Source of the DNA: Sphingomonas sp. | Lineage (GTDB): Bacteria > Pseudomonadota > Alphaproteobacteria > Sphingomonadales > Sphingomonadaceae | DNA: 64,000 nucleotides | NCBI GenBank assembly: GCA_021732445.1 | Contig: JAKFUZ010000015.1 | Location: 1-64,000, forward strand | Reading direction: 5' to 3' | Shown: one piece after another, positions 46,699 through 58,122 of the stretch | How positions within the stretch are numbered: the stretch's first letter is position 1 | Layout: each line of letters opens with the position of its first letter | Notes under the pieces: model-generated | Database searches by the model: none | What the model was told of the DNA's origin: nothing | Seen by the model: the letters and a program-made list of their open reading frames with translations, nothing else | Made by a program: the position numbers and the translations under genes

Positions 46699-48137
46699 CC
46701 GCGAACCGTTGCGCGCGCGGCGGCGATGGCGGTGTCGATGGCACTCGCCAGCCCGGCCGCCCATTTGGTGATGTCGCCTGCGCCAAGGCAAATCACCATG
46801 TCGCCCGCCGTAACATTTTCGGCGAGATGGCGCGCAAGGGCATCGGCATCGGCGATGGTTGCCGCCGAGCGGTGGCCGCGATTCTTGAGCCCGGCGACAA
46901 GGGCTGCGGCGTCCACGCCTTCGATCGGCGCCTCCCCGGCTGCGTAAACCGGCGTGACCAGCACCATATCGGCATCGTTGAACGCCTGCTGGAAATCCTC
47001 CATCAGGCTGCCCAGCCGCGAATAGCGATGCGGCTGCACAACCGCGATCACCCGCCCTGTCACGCCCTCGCGTGCGGCGGACAGCACCGCGCGAATCTCG
47101 ACCGGGTGGTGGCCGTAATCGTCGATAATCGCGGCCGAGCCGCCGGGAACTGCTACCTCGCCCACCTTGGTGAAACGCCGCTTCACGCCCGTGAACTTGG
47201 CAAAGCCGCGCTGTATCGTCGCATCGTCAATGCCAAGCTCCAGCGCCACGCCAATCGCGGCAAGCGCGTTTTGCACATTGTGGCGGCCCGGCATGGGCAG
47301 CTCAATGCCTTCGATGGAGCGGCTGCTGCCATCGCGGTGGCGCACAATCGTCTCAAACCGGTTTCCGCCGGGGATGGGCGTGACATTCACGCCACGAACA
47401 TCTGCCTGGGCCGAAAAGCCATAGGTAACCACGCGCCGGTCACGCACCCGCGGGATGATGCCCTGCACCTCGGGATGATCGAGGCAAAGCAACGCCGCGC
47501 CGTAAAACGGCACATTTTCGACAAATTCGACATAGGCATCCTTGGCCTTTTCGAATGAGCCATAATGGTCGAGATGTTCGGGGTCGATGTTCGTGACAAC
47601 CGCGATCGTGCCGTCGAGCCGCAGGAAACTGCCGTCGCTTTCATCGGCTTCGACCACCATCCAGTCAGACGCGCCAAGCCGGGCATTCGACCCATAGGAA
47701 TTGATGATGCCGCCATTGATCACGGTCGGGTCAACGCCGCCTGCATCGAGCAGCGCTGCCACCATTGACGTGGTGGTCGTCTTGCCATGCGTGCCGGCCA
47801 CCGCCACGGTCGATTTAAGCCGCATCAGCTCAGCGAGCATTTCTGCCCGGCGCACCACCGGAATGCGGCGCTCAAGTGCTGCCTCAACCTCGGGGTTGCC
47901 GCGTTTTATGGCGGTCGACGTCACGATAACCACGGCATCGCCAAGATTGTCAGCGCTGTGGCCGATATGGATGGTGAGGCCCTTGTCGCGCAGCCCTTGC
48001 ACCACATAACCCTCGGCAACGTCCGACCCTTGCACCTTATACCCCAGATTGTGCATCACCTCGGCAATGCCCGACATACCGATGCCGCCAATGCCCACAA
48101 AATGAATGGTGCCGATGTCGGTCGCGACGCCCTTCAT
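46695..48137 (-). CDS. murC: UDP-N-acetylmuramate--L-alanine ligase
   Basis: The 480-residue Mur ligase adds L-Ala to UDP-MurNAc. Seen: [37 protein letters not shown] (P-loop), ADESDGSFL and [43 protein letters not shown] and [10 protein letters not shown]. Its stop overlaps murB and its start overlaps murG, each by 4 bp. Confidence 0.97.
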   Translation of the reverse strand: MKGVATDIGTIHFVGIGGIGMSGIAEVMHNLGYKVQGSDVAEGYVVQGLRDKGLTIHIGHSADNLGDAVVIVTSTAIKRGNPEVEAALERRIPVVRRAEMLAELMRLKSTVAVAGTHGKTTTTSMVAALLDAGGVDPTVINGGIINSYGSNARLGASDWMVVEADESDGSFLRLDGTIAVVTNIDPEHLDHYGSFEKAKDAYVEFVENVPFYGAALLCLDHPEVQGIIPRVRDRRVVTYGFSAQADVRGVNVTPIPGGNRFETIVRHRDGSSRSIEGIELPMPGRHNVQNALAAIGVALELGIDDATIQRGFAKFTGVKRRFTKVGEVAVPGGSAAIIDDYGHHPVEIRAVLSAAREGVTGRVIAVVQPHRYSRLGSLMEDFQQAFNDADMVLVTPVYAAGEAPIEGVDAAALVAGLKNRGHRSAATIADADALARHLAENVTAGDMVICLGAGDITKWAAGLASAIDTAIAAARATVRG

Positions 48138-49294
48138 GATCCCGCACCCGCGCCGGCGAGCGTCATCGGCTGGGGTTTGCCGATCAATAACGGTGAGGCC
48201 GGCGCGTCAAGGCTCTCGACCAGATCGGCCAGGTCGCGCGCCGCATCCGGGCGGCCACAGGCGCGCGCGCGACCAGCGGCGTTTTCCAGCGCTGCCGGAT
48301 CAAGCCCGAGCTTCTGCATTTGTTTGGCCAGTTCAACCGGCGTAAAATTATGCTGGGCTATCGTCCGCGCGCCGCCAGCAAGCGTCATTTCGCGCGCATT
48401 GGCAGTCTGGTGGTCGTCCGTCGCGGTCGGCAGCGGCACCAGAAGGGCGGGGCGGCCGGCACAGGTCAGTTCGGCCAGCGTCGATGCACCGGCCCGCGCG
48501 ATCACCAGATGCGCCCGGCCAAGCTGCTCGGGCAAATCGGGGAGATAGGTGGCAATGTCGGCCGCAATCGTCAGTTCGGCATAGCTGGCGCGCACCCCGT
48601 CGATGTCTTCGATCCGCGCCTGATGCGTCACTTGTAGGCGACGGCGAAACCGCTCCGGCAGAAGCGAGAGGCCACCCGGCACGACCTCGCTCAAGATGCT
48701 GGCGCCCTGGCTGCCGCCGGTTACGAGCACCCGGAAGATGCCGTCTTCCTCCAGCAGCGGATAGGGTCGCGCGCGCAGTGCCAGCACCGCCTCCCGCACC
48801 GGATTGCCGACCAGATGCGTCTTGCCCGCGTGCTTGGCCGCCAGCCGCTCGATAACAGGGTAGGACGTCGCGATGGCATGTACCCGGCCCGCGACCAGCC
48901 GGTTGACCCGGCCAAGCACGGCGTTCTGCTCATGCACCGCTGTTGGAATGCCGCACGCAAAGGCCCCGAGCAGCGCCGGCAATGCCGGATAACCCCCAAA
49001 GCCGATGACGGCCGCCGGACGCCGCGCCTTGAACAGGGCGATCGCCTGCGCGCGGCCAGCATACATCGCTTTGCCGGCACGAAGCCATCCGACTGGCCCG
49101 CCGCCCAGCCGGCCGGCGGGCAGAATATGCGTCTCGACCCCGTCGAACAGGCCGGGAAAGCGCACCCCGCGTTCATCGCTGACCAACGCCACATGATGCC
49201 CGCGCCTGCCAAGCTCGGTCGCGAGCGCAGCAGCCGGCACCATATGCCCGCCGGTGCCGCCGGCGGCGAGGACGAAGTGGCGCGCGCGCGTCAC
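48134..49294 (-). CDS. murG: UDP-N-acetylglucosamine-MurNAc-pentapeptide transferase MurG
   Basis: The 386-residue GT-B glycosyltransferase makes lipid II from lipid I on the inner membrane. Its motifs are [65 protein letters not shown] and [23 protein letters not shown] at 49294 overlaps the ftsW stop by 4 bp, in keeping with the rest of the cluster; a GTG at 49306 is an alternative. Confidence 0.95.
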   Translation of the reverse strand: MTRARHFVLAAGGTGGHMVPAAALATELGRRGHHVALVSDERGVRFPGLFDGVETHILPAGRLGGGPVGWLRAGKAMYAGRAQAIALFKARRPAAVIGFGGYPALPALLGAFACGIPTAVHEQNAVLGRVNRLVAGRVHAIATSYPVIERLAAKHAGKTHLVGNPVREAVLALRARPYPLLEEDGIFRVLVTGGSQGASILSEVVPGGLSLLPERFRRRLQVTHQARIEDIDGVRASYAELTIAADIATYLPDLPEQLGRAHLVIARAGASTLAELTCAGRPALLVPLPTATDDHQTANAREMTLAGGARTIAQHNFTPVELAKQMQKLGLDPAALENAAGRARACGRPDAARDLADLVESLDAPASPLLIGKPQPMTLAGAGAGS

Positions 49295-50526
49295 TGCCCG
49301 CTCCACCGCACGACATAGGACGAGCGCGTGAGAAACGGGTTGCGGCGCGTGAACGCAAGCAGCAACCCCATGCCAATGGACAGCGCAATCATTGACGATC
49401 CGCCATAGCTGATGAACGGCAGCGTCATGCCTTTGGATGGCGCGATGCCCGTGTTCACCGCCATGCTGACGAGCGCCTGCGCGCCAAATTGCGTGGCAAG
49501 TCCTGCGGCGGCCAGCAACTTGAACATGTCTGTTTCATCCAGCAGCTTCACGAAAACCCGCACCAAAATCGCGAGAAACAGCAAGGCAATCAAGCCGCAC
49601 GCCACCAGCCCGAATTCCTCACCAATGACCGAAAAAACATAATCCGTGTGCGCCTCTGGCAGCCGGAACTTCATCGCGCCGCCGCCCGGACCCGTCCCGG
49701 TCAGCCCGCCGGCAGTGATTGTCGCATGCGCCATGTTTATCTGGTAGTGATCGCGCACCGCCGCATCGTCGGCCGGAAACAGAAACGCATCTATCCGCGC
49801 GCGCGCCGTGCCATAAAACAGGTACGCCGCCACCAGCCCGGCCGGTGCTGCTGCCACCAGCGCGGCCATGGTGCGCACCGACGTGCCCGAAATCATCAGC
49901 AGCGCCATCCAGATGGCGCAAAAAATGATCGTCTGGCCAAAATCGGGCTGCATCATCAGTGCAACCGCGATCATCGCGGTGAACAGCGCGGTTATCGGCA
50001 CCACCGGCAGTGCGGCATCCTTCACCCGCAGCGACAGCAGCCACGCCACCGCCACGATGAAGCAGGGCTTGAGAAATTCAGATGGCTGGAACTGCGCAAA
50101 GCCGCCACCAATCCACCGTTTGGCGCCATTGATCTCAACCCCCACAAAGGGCAATGCGCACAGGCACAAAAAGAATATCGCCGCCCCCAGCAGCGCCAGC
50201 CGGCGCGCCGTCTCGACCGGCAGCATCGACACCGCGATCATGACTGGCACCGACACGGCAACCCACATCAACTGTCGCCAGAAATAATAGAGCGGGGCAA
50301 TGTGGGTGCTGCCGCCCGAATAGCGCACCGCCGTTGCCGGGCTTGCCGAGGCAACCGCAAGCAGCCCGATCGACATCAGCACAAAGGCAAGCAGCAGCAG
50401 CAGCCGGTCGATGTCGAAAAACCACATGCCAAGCGCGGACCGATCGCCCCGCCCGCCGCGCGGCCGCACCCTGGTCCACAACCGGGCCGGGCGCAAAGCT
50501 GACGGCTTGGTAATGCCCCCGTTCAT
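49291..50526 (-). CDS. ftsW: Peptidoglycan glycosyltransferase FtsW
   Basis: The 411-residue SEDS-family multipass membrane protein polymerises septal glycan with FtsI. The SEDS landmarks are AKRWIGGGFAQFQPSEFLK, MMQPDFGQTIIFCAIW, EAHTDYVFSVIGEEFGLVA and KGMTLPFISYGGSSMIALSI. Its N-terminal 30 residues are basic and cytoplasmic. The ATG overlaps the murD stop by 4 bp. Confidence 0.95.
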   Translation of the reverse strand: MNGGITKPSALRPARLWTRVRPRGGRGDRSALGMWFFDIDRLLLLLAFVLMSIGLLAVASASPATAVRYSGGSTHIAPLYYFWRQLMWVAVSVPVMIAVSMLPVETARRLALLGAAIFFLCLCALPFVGVEINGAKRWIGGGFAQFQPSEFLKPCFIVAVAWLLSLRVKDAALPVVPITALFTAMIAVALMMQPDFGQTIIFCAIWMALLMISGTSVRTMAALVAAAPAGLVAAYLFYGTARARIDAFLFPADDAAVRDHYQINMAHATITAGGLTGTGPGGGAMKFRLPEAHTDYVFSVIGEEFGLVACGLIALLFLAILVRVFVKLLDETDMFKLLAAAGLATQFGAQALVSMAVNTGIAPSKGMTLPFISYGGSSMIALSIGMGLLLAFTRRNPFLTRSSYVVRWSGQ

Positions 50527-51812
50527 ATCAACGCCCCCACCGCTGCGCGAAATGCCTCGCCGCGCTCTTCATAATTGGCAAACTGGTCGAACGAGGCACA
50601 GGCAGGCGAGAGCAGCACCGTCTCCCCCGGCTGCGCCTTGGCCGCCGCCGCCAGCACCGCGTTGCCCAGCATCCCGCTTTCTTCAACCGGCATGACCGGC
50701 GCGAGCAGCGCGGCGAACTTGGCGCCGGCATCACCAATCGTATAGGCGCGGACGACATTGCCAAAATTTGGGGCGCACGCCTCAAGCTCATCGCCCTTTG
50801 GCTGTCCACCGACGATCCAGTGGATGCGGCTGAACGAACCGAGCGCCGGCTTTGCCGATTCCGGGTTGGTCGCCTTGCTGTCATTCACAAACGTCACACC
50901 ATTATGGACCCGCACCGTCTCCATCCGGTGTGCAAGCCCTTTGAAGCTCGCAAGTGCCTTGTCGATCTGCGGCTCGGGGATGCCAAGAAGTTGCGCCGCG
51001 GTGATGGCGGCCAGCGCATTTTGCGCGTTGTGCGGCCCTTGCAGGCTCGGCCAGCGGGATTGATCCATGCAGAAACCTGGTGCGATCTTGTGGAGATGTT
51101 CCGCGCGGGCCGACAGGCTGCGCGCAATCGCCGCGCTTGGCGCGTCGGCAATGTTGATGATCGCGTCATGCGCTGCTGACTGCATCGCAAACAGCCGCCC
51201 CTTGGCGGCGGCATAAGCAGCAAAGCCGTCATAGCGGTCGAGGTGATCGGGCGTGATATTGAGCAGCACCGCCACATCGCAATCGAGGCTGACGGTCAGA
51301 TCAATCTGGTAGCTCGACAGTTCCAGCACATAGACGCCGCCCGCGGGCAAAGGCTCCTGCGCGAGAATGGGCAGGCCGATATTGCCGCCCATCAGGCTCG
51401 GCACGCCGGCCACCTGGACGATGTGGTGAATCAACGCAGTGGTTGTGGATTTGCCGTTGGTGCCGGTGATCCCCACCACCTTGTGTGTCGCAAGCGCGGC
51501 TCGCGCCTGCGCGAACAGCTCGATATCGCCGATAATCGGCACGCCCGCCGCGCGCGCCTTGGCCGCGACCGGATGGCGGTTGAGCGGCACGCCGGGGGAA
51601 ACGACAAGGCCGGCGAACCCGGTCAAGTCCATCTGTTCCGGATCCGCAAAGTCGAGCGACGCCTCGCCGGCAAGCGCCTCGCGCGCGGCTGCATCATCAT
51701 CCCAGGCGACAACCTGCGCCCCGCTCGCCAGCAGTGCGCGTACGGTGGCCGCACCCGAACGGGCCAGCCCCAGCACCGCAAAGCGTTTGCCGCGCCAGAG
51801 ATCGCTCGTCAT
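50523..51812 (-). CDS. murD: UDP-N-acetylmuramoyl-L-alanine--D-glutamate ligase
   Basis: The 429-residue Mur ligase adds D-Glu. Seen: FAVLGLARSGAATVRALL, VVGITGTNGKSTTTALIHHI, LELSSYQIDLT, LLNITPDHLDRYDG, GVTFVNDSKATNPESAKPAL and LLSPACASFDQFANYEERGE. It starts with the ATG overlapping the mraY stop (ATGA). The frame remains open upstream but lies within mraY. Confidence 0.96.
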   Translation of the reverse strand: MTSDLWRGKRFAVLGLARSGAATVRALLASGAQVVAWDDDAAAREALAGEASLDFADPEQMDLTGFAGLVVSPGVPLNRHPVAAKARAAGVPIIGDIELFAQARAALATHKVVGITGTNGKSTTTALIHHIVQVAGVPSLMGGNIGLPILAQEPLPAGGVYVLELSSYQIDLTVSLDCDVAVLLNITPDHLDRYDGFAAYAAAKGRLFAMQSAAHDAIINIADAPSAAIARSLSARAEHLHKIAPGFCMDQSRWPSLQGPHNAQNALAAITAAQLLGIPEPQIDKALASFKGLAHRMETVRVHNGVTFVNDSKATNPESAKPALGSFSRIHWIVGGQPKGDELEACAPNFGNVVRAYTIGDAGAKFAALLAPVMPVEESGMLGNAVLAAAAKAQPGETVLLSPACASFDQFANYEERGEAFRAAVGALI

Positions 51813-52882
51813 CACCTGAGCTTCAGCGTCGACAGGCCGGCGAGCGCCAGCACCAGCGCAATGATCCAGAAACGGATCACGACCGTCGGTTCGCTCCAGC
51901 CAAGCTGCTCGAAATGGTGGTGGATCGGCGCCATCTTGAACACGCGCCGGCCGGTGCGCTTGTAGAAGAACACCTGGACGATGACAGAGAGCGCCTCGAC
52001 CACGAACAGCCCACCGACAATGCCGAGCACGATTTCGTGATGGGTGACAACTGCGATGGTGCCGATCGCGCCGCCCAGCGCCAGGCTGCCCGTATCGCCC
52101 ATGAACACCGCCGCCGGCGGCGCGTTGAACCACAGGAACGCCAGCCCCGCGCCGACGATCGCGCCGCAAAATATCGCCAGATCGCCCGCGCGCGGCACAT
52201 GCGGAATGCCCAGATAGCCCGCAAATTTCACATTGCCGACCAGATAGGCGAAGATCATGAACGCAACGCAGGCGATGATCACCGGCATCGTCGCCAGCCC
52301 ATCGAGCCCGTCCGTCAGGTTCACGGCATTGCCGAACGCCACAATCGTGAAGGCGGCAAACACGATGTAGAAATAGCCCAGATCAAGCGACACGCCGCTC
52401 AGGAAGGGCAGATACAGGTGCGTCCCGTTATGCTGCGTGATGATCCAGCTCGCGATGAGCGCAATCGCAAACTCGCCAAGCAACCGGATGCGGCCCGAGA
52501 CGCCGGCTGTCTTTTGCTTCCTGACCTTGTCGTAATCGTCGAGAAAGCCAATCAACCCAAAGCCCAGCGTCACGAACAGGCACGCCCACACATAAGGGTT
52601 CGACAAATCCATCCAGAGCAGGATGGCGACGACCATCGACGTCAGGATCATCAACCCGCCCATCGTCGGCGTGCCGCGCTTGACGAGGTGGCTTTGCGGG
52701 CCGTCGCTGCGGATCGGCTGCCCCTTGCCCTGCCGCAGCCGCAGCCACCCGATGAAACGCGGGCCGATGATGAGGCCAACGACAAGCGCCGTCGCCACCG
52801 CGCCGCCCGAACGAAAGCTCAAATAGCGGATGAGGTTGAGCGCGCCTGGAAACCCCAGATAGTGCGCGATGAGATACAGCAT
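51812..52882 (-). CDS. mraY: Phospho-N-acetylmuramoyl-pentapeptide-transferase
   Basis: The 356-residue ten-helix membrane enzyme makes lipid I on undecaprenyl phosphate. The family motifs include [28 protein letters not shown] with the conserved acidic residues, [20 protein letters not shown], and [36 protein letters not shown] is at the end. The ATG shares a base with the murF stop (TAATG). Confidence 0.97.
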   Translation of the reverse strand: MLYLIAHYLGFPGALNLIRYLSFRSGGAVATALVVGLIIGPRFIGWLRLRQGKGQPIRSDGPQSHLVKRGTPTMGGLMILTSMVVAILLWMDLSNPYVWACLFVTLGFGLIGFLDDYDKVRKQKTAGVSGRIRLLGEFAIALIASWIITQHNGTHLYLPFLSGVSLDLGYFYIVFAAFTIVAFGNAVNLTDGLDGLATMPVIIACVAFMIFAYLVGNVKFAGYLGIPHVPRAGDLAIFCGAIVGAGLAFLWFNAPPAAVFMGDTGSLALGGAIGTIAVVTHHEIVLGIVGGLFVVEALSVIVQVFFYKRTGRRVFKMAPIHHHFEQLGWSEPTVVIRFWIIALVLALAGLSTLKLR

Positions 52883-54255
52883 TACGACGTTCTGCCCGCT
52901 AGCCCGGCGACGACCGCGGCGAGGCCAACGGCGTTCGATCCTTTGATGAGTACCGCGTCACCCGGCGCCAGCGTCGCGTCAAGCGTCGCAAGCGCCGCTG
53001 CAGCATCGGCCACATGGACCAATTCCAGTCGTCCCTCAAGCGCCTTTGCAAGCGGCGTCATGGCCGCACCCACCAGAATGGCCTGACTGACGCCCGCCTC
53101 CAGCACCGGCCCGGCAAGCTCTTCGTGATAGGACGCGCTGCGGTCACCAAGTTCGCCCATCGCGCCCAGCACCGCCAGTTTGCGGGTGGCAGGCTCCCCA
53201 CCGAGCACGGCAAGCGTTGCCCGCATCGAACTGGGGTTGGCGTTGTAGCTTTCATCAAGCAACAGCGCTGTTCCGCCGCCCACTGCAACGGCGATGCGCG
53301 CGCCGCGACCGGCAAGCCCGGCCATGTCCGCCAGCGCCAGCCCGGCGGCCGCCACATCGCCCCCCGCCGCCTCCACTGCGGCCAGCACGGCAAGCGCATT
53401 GTGCACCCAATGCGCGCCGGGCTGGCTGATCGTGAAGCTCAGCTCGCCACCCTTCAGCGCCGCCGTTACGAACGTGCCGCCACCGGCAACTGGCATCGTC
53501 TCCAGCACCCTTATGTCGGCGCCGGCGCCCCGCCCGAAGCTGATGATCCGCCCGGCATACCGCTCCGCTGCCGCAGCGAGCCGAGCATGATGCGCGTTGT
53601 CGAACGGTATGATCGCCGTGCCGCCCGGTTCCAGCCCCTCAAAAATCTCCGCCTTGGCATCGGCGATGCCCGTTTCGTCCTTGAAAAACTCGATATGGAC
53701 GGCGGCAACCGTCGTGATGATGGCGATATGCGGGCGGACCATCCGGGTGAGGCCGGCAAGCTCTCCGGCGTGGTTCATGCCCATCTCGAACACGCCGTAC
53801 CGCGCGGTTTGGGGCATTCGCGCCAGGCTGAGCGGCACGCCGGTGTGGTTGTTATAACTTTTGACGGAACGATGCGCAGCACCCGGCGCGATCCGGTCAA
53901 GGCACGCGAACAACGCCTCTTTTACGCCGGTTTTGCCGACCGAACCGGTGACGCCAATGACGGTCGCCGCACTGCGCGCTCGGCTCGCCCGGCCAACCGC
54001 GTCAAGCGCGGCCGCCGTTTCGCCAACGAGCACATGCGGATGATCGACCGGATGTGACACCAGCGCGCCGGCCGCCCCTTGCGCAAAGGCCTGCGGCACA
54101 AACCGGTGCCCGTCGGTATGCTCACCGGGCAGCGCGACGAACAGGTCGCCCGGGCCTACCTCACGCGAATCGAACGCAACGCCGCTTGTCGTAAAGTCGG
54201 CCGATGCGGTGCCGCCCGTTGCCGATGCAAGGGCCGATGAGGTCCACAAGCTCAT
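52882..54255 (-). CDS. murF: UDP-N-acetylmuramoyl-tripeptide--D-alanyl-D-alanine ligase
   Basis: The 457-residue Mur ligase adds D-Ala-D-Ala. Seen: [39 protein letters not shown] (P-loop), [45 protein letters not shown] and [13 protein letters not shown] [14 protein letters not shown]. It starts with ATG at 54255, overlapping the murE stop by 4 bp. Confidence 0.96.
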   Translation of the reverse strand: MSLWTSSALASATGGTASADFTTSGVAFDSREVGPGDLFVALPGEHTDGHRFVPQAFAQGAAGALVSHPVDHPHVLVGETAAALDAVGRASRARSAATVIGVTGSVGKTGVKEALFACLDRIAPGAAHRSVKSYNNHTGVPLSLARMPQTARYGVFEMGMNHAGELAGLTRMVRPHIAIITTVAAVHIEFFKDETGIADAKAEIFEGLEPGGTAIIPFDNAHHARLAAAAERYAGRIISFGRGAGADIRVLETMPVAGGGTFVTAALKGGELSFTISQPGAHWVHNALAVLAAVEAAGGDVAAAGLALADMAGLAGRGARIAVAVGGGTALLLDESYNANPSSMRATLAVLGGEPATRKLAVLGAMGELGDRSASYHEELAGPVLEAGVSQAILVGAAMTPLAKALEGRLELVHVADAAAALATLDATLAPGDAVLIKGSNAVGLAAVVAGLAGRTS

Positions 54256-55679
54256 GCCGATATGCCCGCAGCACAAGCCCGCGCCACCGACACATCATCA
54301 AACGGCAGCACAAGATCGCCAACGACCTGCCCCTGCTCATGCCCCTTGCCGGTGAGCAGCACGATGTCATGCGGCCCGGCCGCGGCAAGGGCGGCGGCAA
54401 TCGCTTCCGCGCGCCCGGCGATTTCCACCGCGCCGGGCGCCCCCATCATCACCTGCGCACGGATGGCGGCCGGGTCTTCGGAACGCGGGTTATCGTCGGT
54501 GACGATGACGAGATCGGCGTTGGCGGCAGCCACAGCGCCCATCGGTTGGCGCTTGCCGGGGTCACGGTCGCCGCCGGCACCGATCAGCACGATGAGCTTG
54601 CCCCCGGCGTGCGGCTTCAAGGCGGCAATCGCCGCTTCGATAGCGTCTGGGGTATGAGCATAATCGACATAAACCGGGGCGCCCGACGGGGCTATCACCG
54701 CACGTTCCAGCCGCCCGCGCACCGGCTGGAGCCGCGCGATATTGCGCAGCGTTTCCCCAATGTCGCCGCCGGTTGCGATCACCAGCCCGGCCGCAACCAG
54801 CGCGTTGGCGGCCTGATAGCCGCCGATGAGCGGCAGGTTCACCTTGTGCGTATGCCCGCCTGCCTCAATGACCAGCCCTTGCCCAAGCAGCGTTGGGTCG
54901 CGACCGACGAGGCGCAACCCCTCGCCATGCTCGCCAACGGTGAACAGCGGGTTGCCGCGCTCGCGCGCAAGGTCAATCACGCGGGGGGCCTGCGGATCAT
55001 CCGCCCACACAATGGCGGTGCCATCCGGCCGCAGCACTTCGGAGAACAATCGCAATTTGGCGGTGAAATAATCCGCCATGTCGAGATGATAGTCCAGATG
55101 GTCGCGGCTGAGGTTGGTAAAGGCCGCCGCCGCCACGCTCAGCCCGTCGGTGCGATGTTGCGACAGGCCGTGGCTCGACGCCTCGAACGCAAGATGAGTC
55201 ACGCCCTCGCGTGCCAGCCCGCCGGCATTGGCAAGGAAAGTGACGATGTCGGGCGTGGTGAGCCCCGTCGCCACGCGCTCATCCGCCGTCGCCACCCCCA
55301 ATGTGCCGATGGAGGCGGCGTGAAAGCCCGCCATCCGCCACAATTGCCGGGTCATCTCAACGGTTGAGGTCTTGCCGTTGGTTCCCGTCACTGCCACCGC
55401 CGTTTCGGGAAAAGGCGCGAAAAAGCGTGCCGCCAGCCGAGCGAAAACCGCGCGCGGATTGTCTGCGGCGATATGCACTGCGCCCGCCACCTCCACTTGC
55501 GGTCTTGCGACAATGGCAACGGCGCCGGCGGCAATCGCTGCGGGAATGAAATCCTCGCCGTTCAGCCGCATCCCCTCAAACGCGCCAAAAACCGTACCCG
55601 GCGCGACCTTGCGGTGGTCAATCGCCAGCCCGGTGACCAACGCCTGCTCATCCCCCCCGGTGAGCATACCGAGCTTCAT
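54252..55679 (-). CDS. murE: UDP-N-acetylmuramoyl-tripeptide synthetase (meso-diaminopimelate-adding)
   Basis: The 475-residue Mur ligase has AVAVTGTNGKTSTVEMTRQL (P-loop) and FEASSHGLSQHRTDGL. TNLSRDHLDYHLDM follows. The DNPRSEDP motif marks meso-diaminopimelate specificity, as expected for a Gram-negative. TGKGHEQGQVV is near the end. It overlaps ftsI and murF by 4 bp each. Confidence 0.97.
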   Translation of the reverse strand: MKLGMLTGGDEQALVTGLAIDHRKVAPGTVFGAFEGMRLNGEDFIPAAIAAGAVAIVARPQVEVAGAVHIAADNPRAVFARLAARFFAPFPETAVAVTGTNGKTSTVEMTRQLWRMAGFHAASIGTLGVATADERVATGLTTPDIVTFLANAGGLAREGVTHLAFEASSHGLSQHRTDGLSVAAAAFTNLSRDHLDYHLDMADYFTAKLRLFSEVLRPDGTAIVWADDPQAPRVIDLARERGNPLFTVGEHGEGLRLVGRDPTLLGQGLVIEAGGHTHKVNLPLIGGYQAANALVAAGLVIATGGDIGETLRNIARLQPVRGRLERAVIAPSGAPVYVDYAHTPDAIEAAIAALKPHAGGKLIVLIGAGGDRDPGKRQPMGAVAAANADLVIVTDDNPRSEDPAAIRAQVMMGAPGAVEIAGRAEAIAAALAAAGPHDIVLLTGKGHEQGQVVGDLVLPFDDVSVARACAAGISA

Positions 55680-57418
55680 TCCGGGTCACCCGCATTGTCG
55701 CCGGGCGCGTGCCACAACAGCGGCAGCAGTTCGCTTACGTCCACATCGCGCTGTGCGTCTGGCCGCACGCCGAGCATGGCGCCGGTGCGCATGATGATCC
55801 GGCTGACCACCGGCGCAACTGTCCACCCGGCGGTTGTCTGGCCAGCGGACTGCGCATTGGCTATCGGCGAATCGAGCATCGCAACCACCACATAACGTGG
55901 CGCATCCATCGGGAATGCCGCCGCAAAGGTCGAGACATTTCGTTTGTGGGAATAGCCGCCCTTCGTGGCAATTTCGGCGGTGCCGGTCTTTCCTCCCACG
56001 CGATAGCCCGGTGCCTCGCCCTTTTTGCCCGTGCCCTGGAGCACGGCAAGGCGCAACAACTGCCGCATCCGGTCGCTCGTTGCCTGGGCCAGCACCCGCC
56101 GGCCCTCGCTGCCGCGACCTGGGTCCACGCGGAGCAGCGTCGCCGGGCGCCAGATTCCGCCGTTGACAAGCGCTGCATATGCACTTGCAAGATGCAGCGG
56201 CGTCACCGCGATGCCATGGCCATAGCCCGAGGTCATCACCGTGGCGCGCGACCAGAAGGCGGGCCATTTTGTCCGCGCCTTTTCCGGAATTTCAATGTCG
56301 GGCTGCGTGTCAAAGCCCAGCTTGCGGAAAATGGCCTGCATCCGCGCTGCGCCCATCTCATCGGCAATGCGCGCGGTGACGATATTCGATGAATGGACCA
56401 ACGCTTCAGGCACATCGAGCCAGCGCTTCTGCGGGTGATCGTCATGGATCTTGAACCGGCCAACCGACAGGGGCTGGCGCGCGTCATAGCGCTTGCTCAT
56501 CGAGCCGGCGACGCCCGTGTCGATGGCTGCGGCCATGGTAATAGGCTTGAAGGTGGAGCCCAGCTCGTAGATTGATTGCGTTACATTGTTGCGCAGCATG
56601 CGCGCGGCAGGATCATCAAAATCGGCAACATTACGAATTTTCGGCACCCGGTTGGGGTCGAAATTGGGGAACGACACCATCGCCATCACTTCGCCGGTGC
56701 GCACGTCGAGCATAACACCCGCAGCGCTTTTGGCGTGAAAGGCGACCATGGCGGCGCCCACCTCGCTTTCCATCGCGGCCTGCGCGCGCGAATCGAGCGA
56801 TAGCGCAATCGGGGTGCCGCGTATCGAACCTTCGACAAGTCGCGCATCCAGATTGCGCTCCATGCCGCGCACGCCGCGACCATCATAATCGAGAAACCCC
56901 AGCGCATGCGCCGCCAGTCCGGATTGCGGATAAAGCCGCTCGGGCTCGCGCGCATAATCCATCGCCGGCTCGCCAAGCGCGTTCAGGTCGCGCACCAGCT
57001 CGGGCAGTGCCCGACGCCGCAAATAGGCAAAGCGCACGCCCGATTTCAACAGTTGCAGGTAATAATCGCTGTCGTGCTCGGGCAGCAGGTTCGCGAGTTT
57101 TGGCGCCAGATCCTCAGGCCGGTTGACGAGCCGGTTGGGGTGAATGGCGATTGACCAGGCGTCTATCGTGCGGGCCAGCGGCGCGCCGTTCCTGTCGACA
57201 ATATCCGCGCGCAGCGGCACCAGCGCAGCAGCAGCGTCGCGCGATGTTGCCGGTTGCGAAAATATCGCCAGTGTCGCGAGCCGCACAATGATGAAGAACA
57301 CGCCCGCCACAAACATCAGCAGCAAGATCATCAGCCTCACAGGCGCCAGCGCGGCCATTGCCGGCCGCCCATCGCTCTCGCGGCGGCACGCGATTGGCTG
57401 AGCCAGATGCACGCTCAC
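55676..57418 (-). CDS. ftsI: Septal penicillin-binding protein FtsI (PBP3)
   Basis: The 580-residue class B PBP has one N-terminal membrane helix (LMILLLMFVAGVFFIIVRLA) and a pedestal domain (ADIVDRNGAPLARTIDAWSI). The transpeptidase carries STFK (SxxK nucleophile), SSN and KTG (VGGKTGTAEIATKGG). It cross-links septal peptidoglycan with FtsW. The GTG start overlaps the ftsL stop by 4 bp. Confidence 0.96.
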   Translation of the reverse strand: MSVHLAQPIACRRESDGRPAMAALAPVRLMILLLMFVAGVFFIIVRLATLAIFSQPATSRDAAAALVPLRADIVDRNGAPLARTIDAWSIAIHPNRLVNRPEDLAPKLANLLPEHDSDYYLQLLKSGVRFAYLRRRALPELVRDLNALGEPAMDYAREPERLYPQSGLAAHALGFLDYDGRGVRGMERNLDARLVEGSIRGTPIALSLDSRAQAAMESEVGAAMVAFHAKSAAGVMLDVRTGEVMAMVSFPNFDPNRVPKIRNVADFDDPAARMLRNNVTQSIYELGSTFKPITMAAAIDTGVAGSMSKRYDARQPLSVGRFKIHDDHPQKRWLDVPEALVHSSNIVTARIADEMGAARMQAIFRKLGFDTQPDIEIPEKARTKWPAFWSRATVMTSGYGHGIAVTPLHLASAYAALVNGGIWRPATLLRVDPGRGSEGRRVLAQATSDRMRQLLRLAVLQGTGKKGEAPGYRVGGKTGTAEIATKGGYSHKRNVSTFAAAFPMDAPRYVVVAMLDSPIANAQSAGQTTAGWTVAPVVSRIIMRTGAMLGVRPDAQRDVDVSELLPLLWHAPGDNAGDPE

Positions 57419-58122
57419 CGCCGACGTGCCTCGGCGCGCGCGGTAGCCATAAGGTCGTCGAGCGTCGAATCGCTCAGCAGTTTGCGATCGAGCAGCGCAA
57501 TTGCCGCCGAACGGCGTGTCGCCGGTGCATCGACACTCGCCGCCCGCGAAATCGCGGCGCGTGTCGCCGCCGCGGCGGTGGCCGATGCCAGGCGCGGCAT
57601 AGGCAGGCGCGTGGCCGCAGCGCCCGCCGCAGCGCCCGCCATTGCCGGCACCGGCCGCACCGGCGACGCGGTCGCACCCACGCCAGCCACGTAAGGCGCC
57701 ACCGGCACAACGCCCGGCACACGGGCATTGGGCGATTCGTCAACAGCCAGATCAAGGCCGGGCAGCGGGTGCAGCGCCGGCACCACATAAGCGGCAGCCC
57801 GCACCGGACCCCCATGCGCACCGGGGACGCTGAAATCGACCTGCGCCAGCTGAACGCTGTCGTCCATGAACTGATCGGCGCGGGGCGCCGCCAGCGCGAG
57901 CACGTCGCCATTCCATTTTTCGAGCTGGGCAAGGTTGGCGCGGGTGTTGAATTCGGTTTCCAGCATGCGGATGTCGCGCTTGGCCCTGGCAATCGCCCCG
58001 TCGAGGTCAAACACCCGTTTCCGCTCGGCGGCGACTTGCAACGAAACCAGCAAAAACGCGATCGCCACGACCACGCCGCAGAAAAACCAGCCCAGCCCCT
58101 TCATGCGATAGGCAGCCGTCAT
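57415..58122 (-). CDS. ftsL: FtsL-type divisome protein with long Ala/Pro tail
   Basis: The 235-residue bitopic protein lies in the ftsL position between rsmH and ftsI. An N-terminal membrane helix ([20 protein letters not shown]) is followed by a coiled coil ([20 protein letters not shown]). The motif [12 protein letters not shown] is typical of FtsL. The usual FtsL is near 100 residues; the extra ~120 residues here are Ala/Pro/Val-rich and appear disordered. It overlaps both neighbours by 4 bp. Confidence 0.85.
   Translation of the reverse strand: MTAAYRMKGLGWFFCGVVVAIAFLLVSLQVAAERKRVFDLDGAIARAKRDIRMLETEFNTRANLAQLEKWNGDVLALAAPRADQFMDDSVQLAQVDFSVPGAHGGPVRAAAYVVPALHPLPGLDLAVDESPNARVPGVVPVAPYVAGVGATASPVRPVPAMAGAAAGAAATRLPMPRLASATAAAATRAAISRAASVDAPATRRSAAIALLDRKLLSDSTLDDLMATARAEARRR

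Noticed and set aside
51734..53086. 450-residue plus-strand open frame opposite murD/mraY
   Set aside because: It is antisense to two firmly identified genes and is rich in Arg, His, Gln and Asp with no domain.
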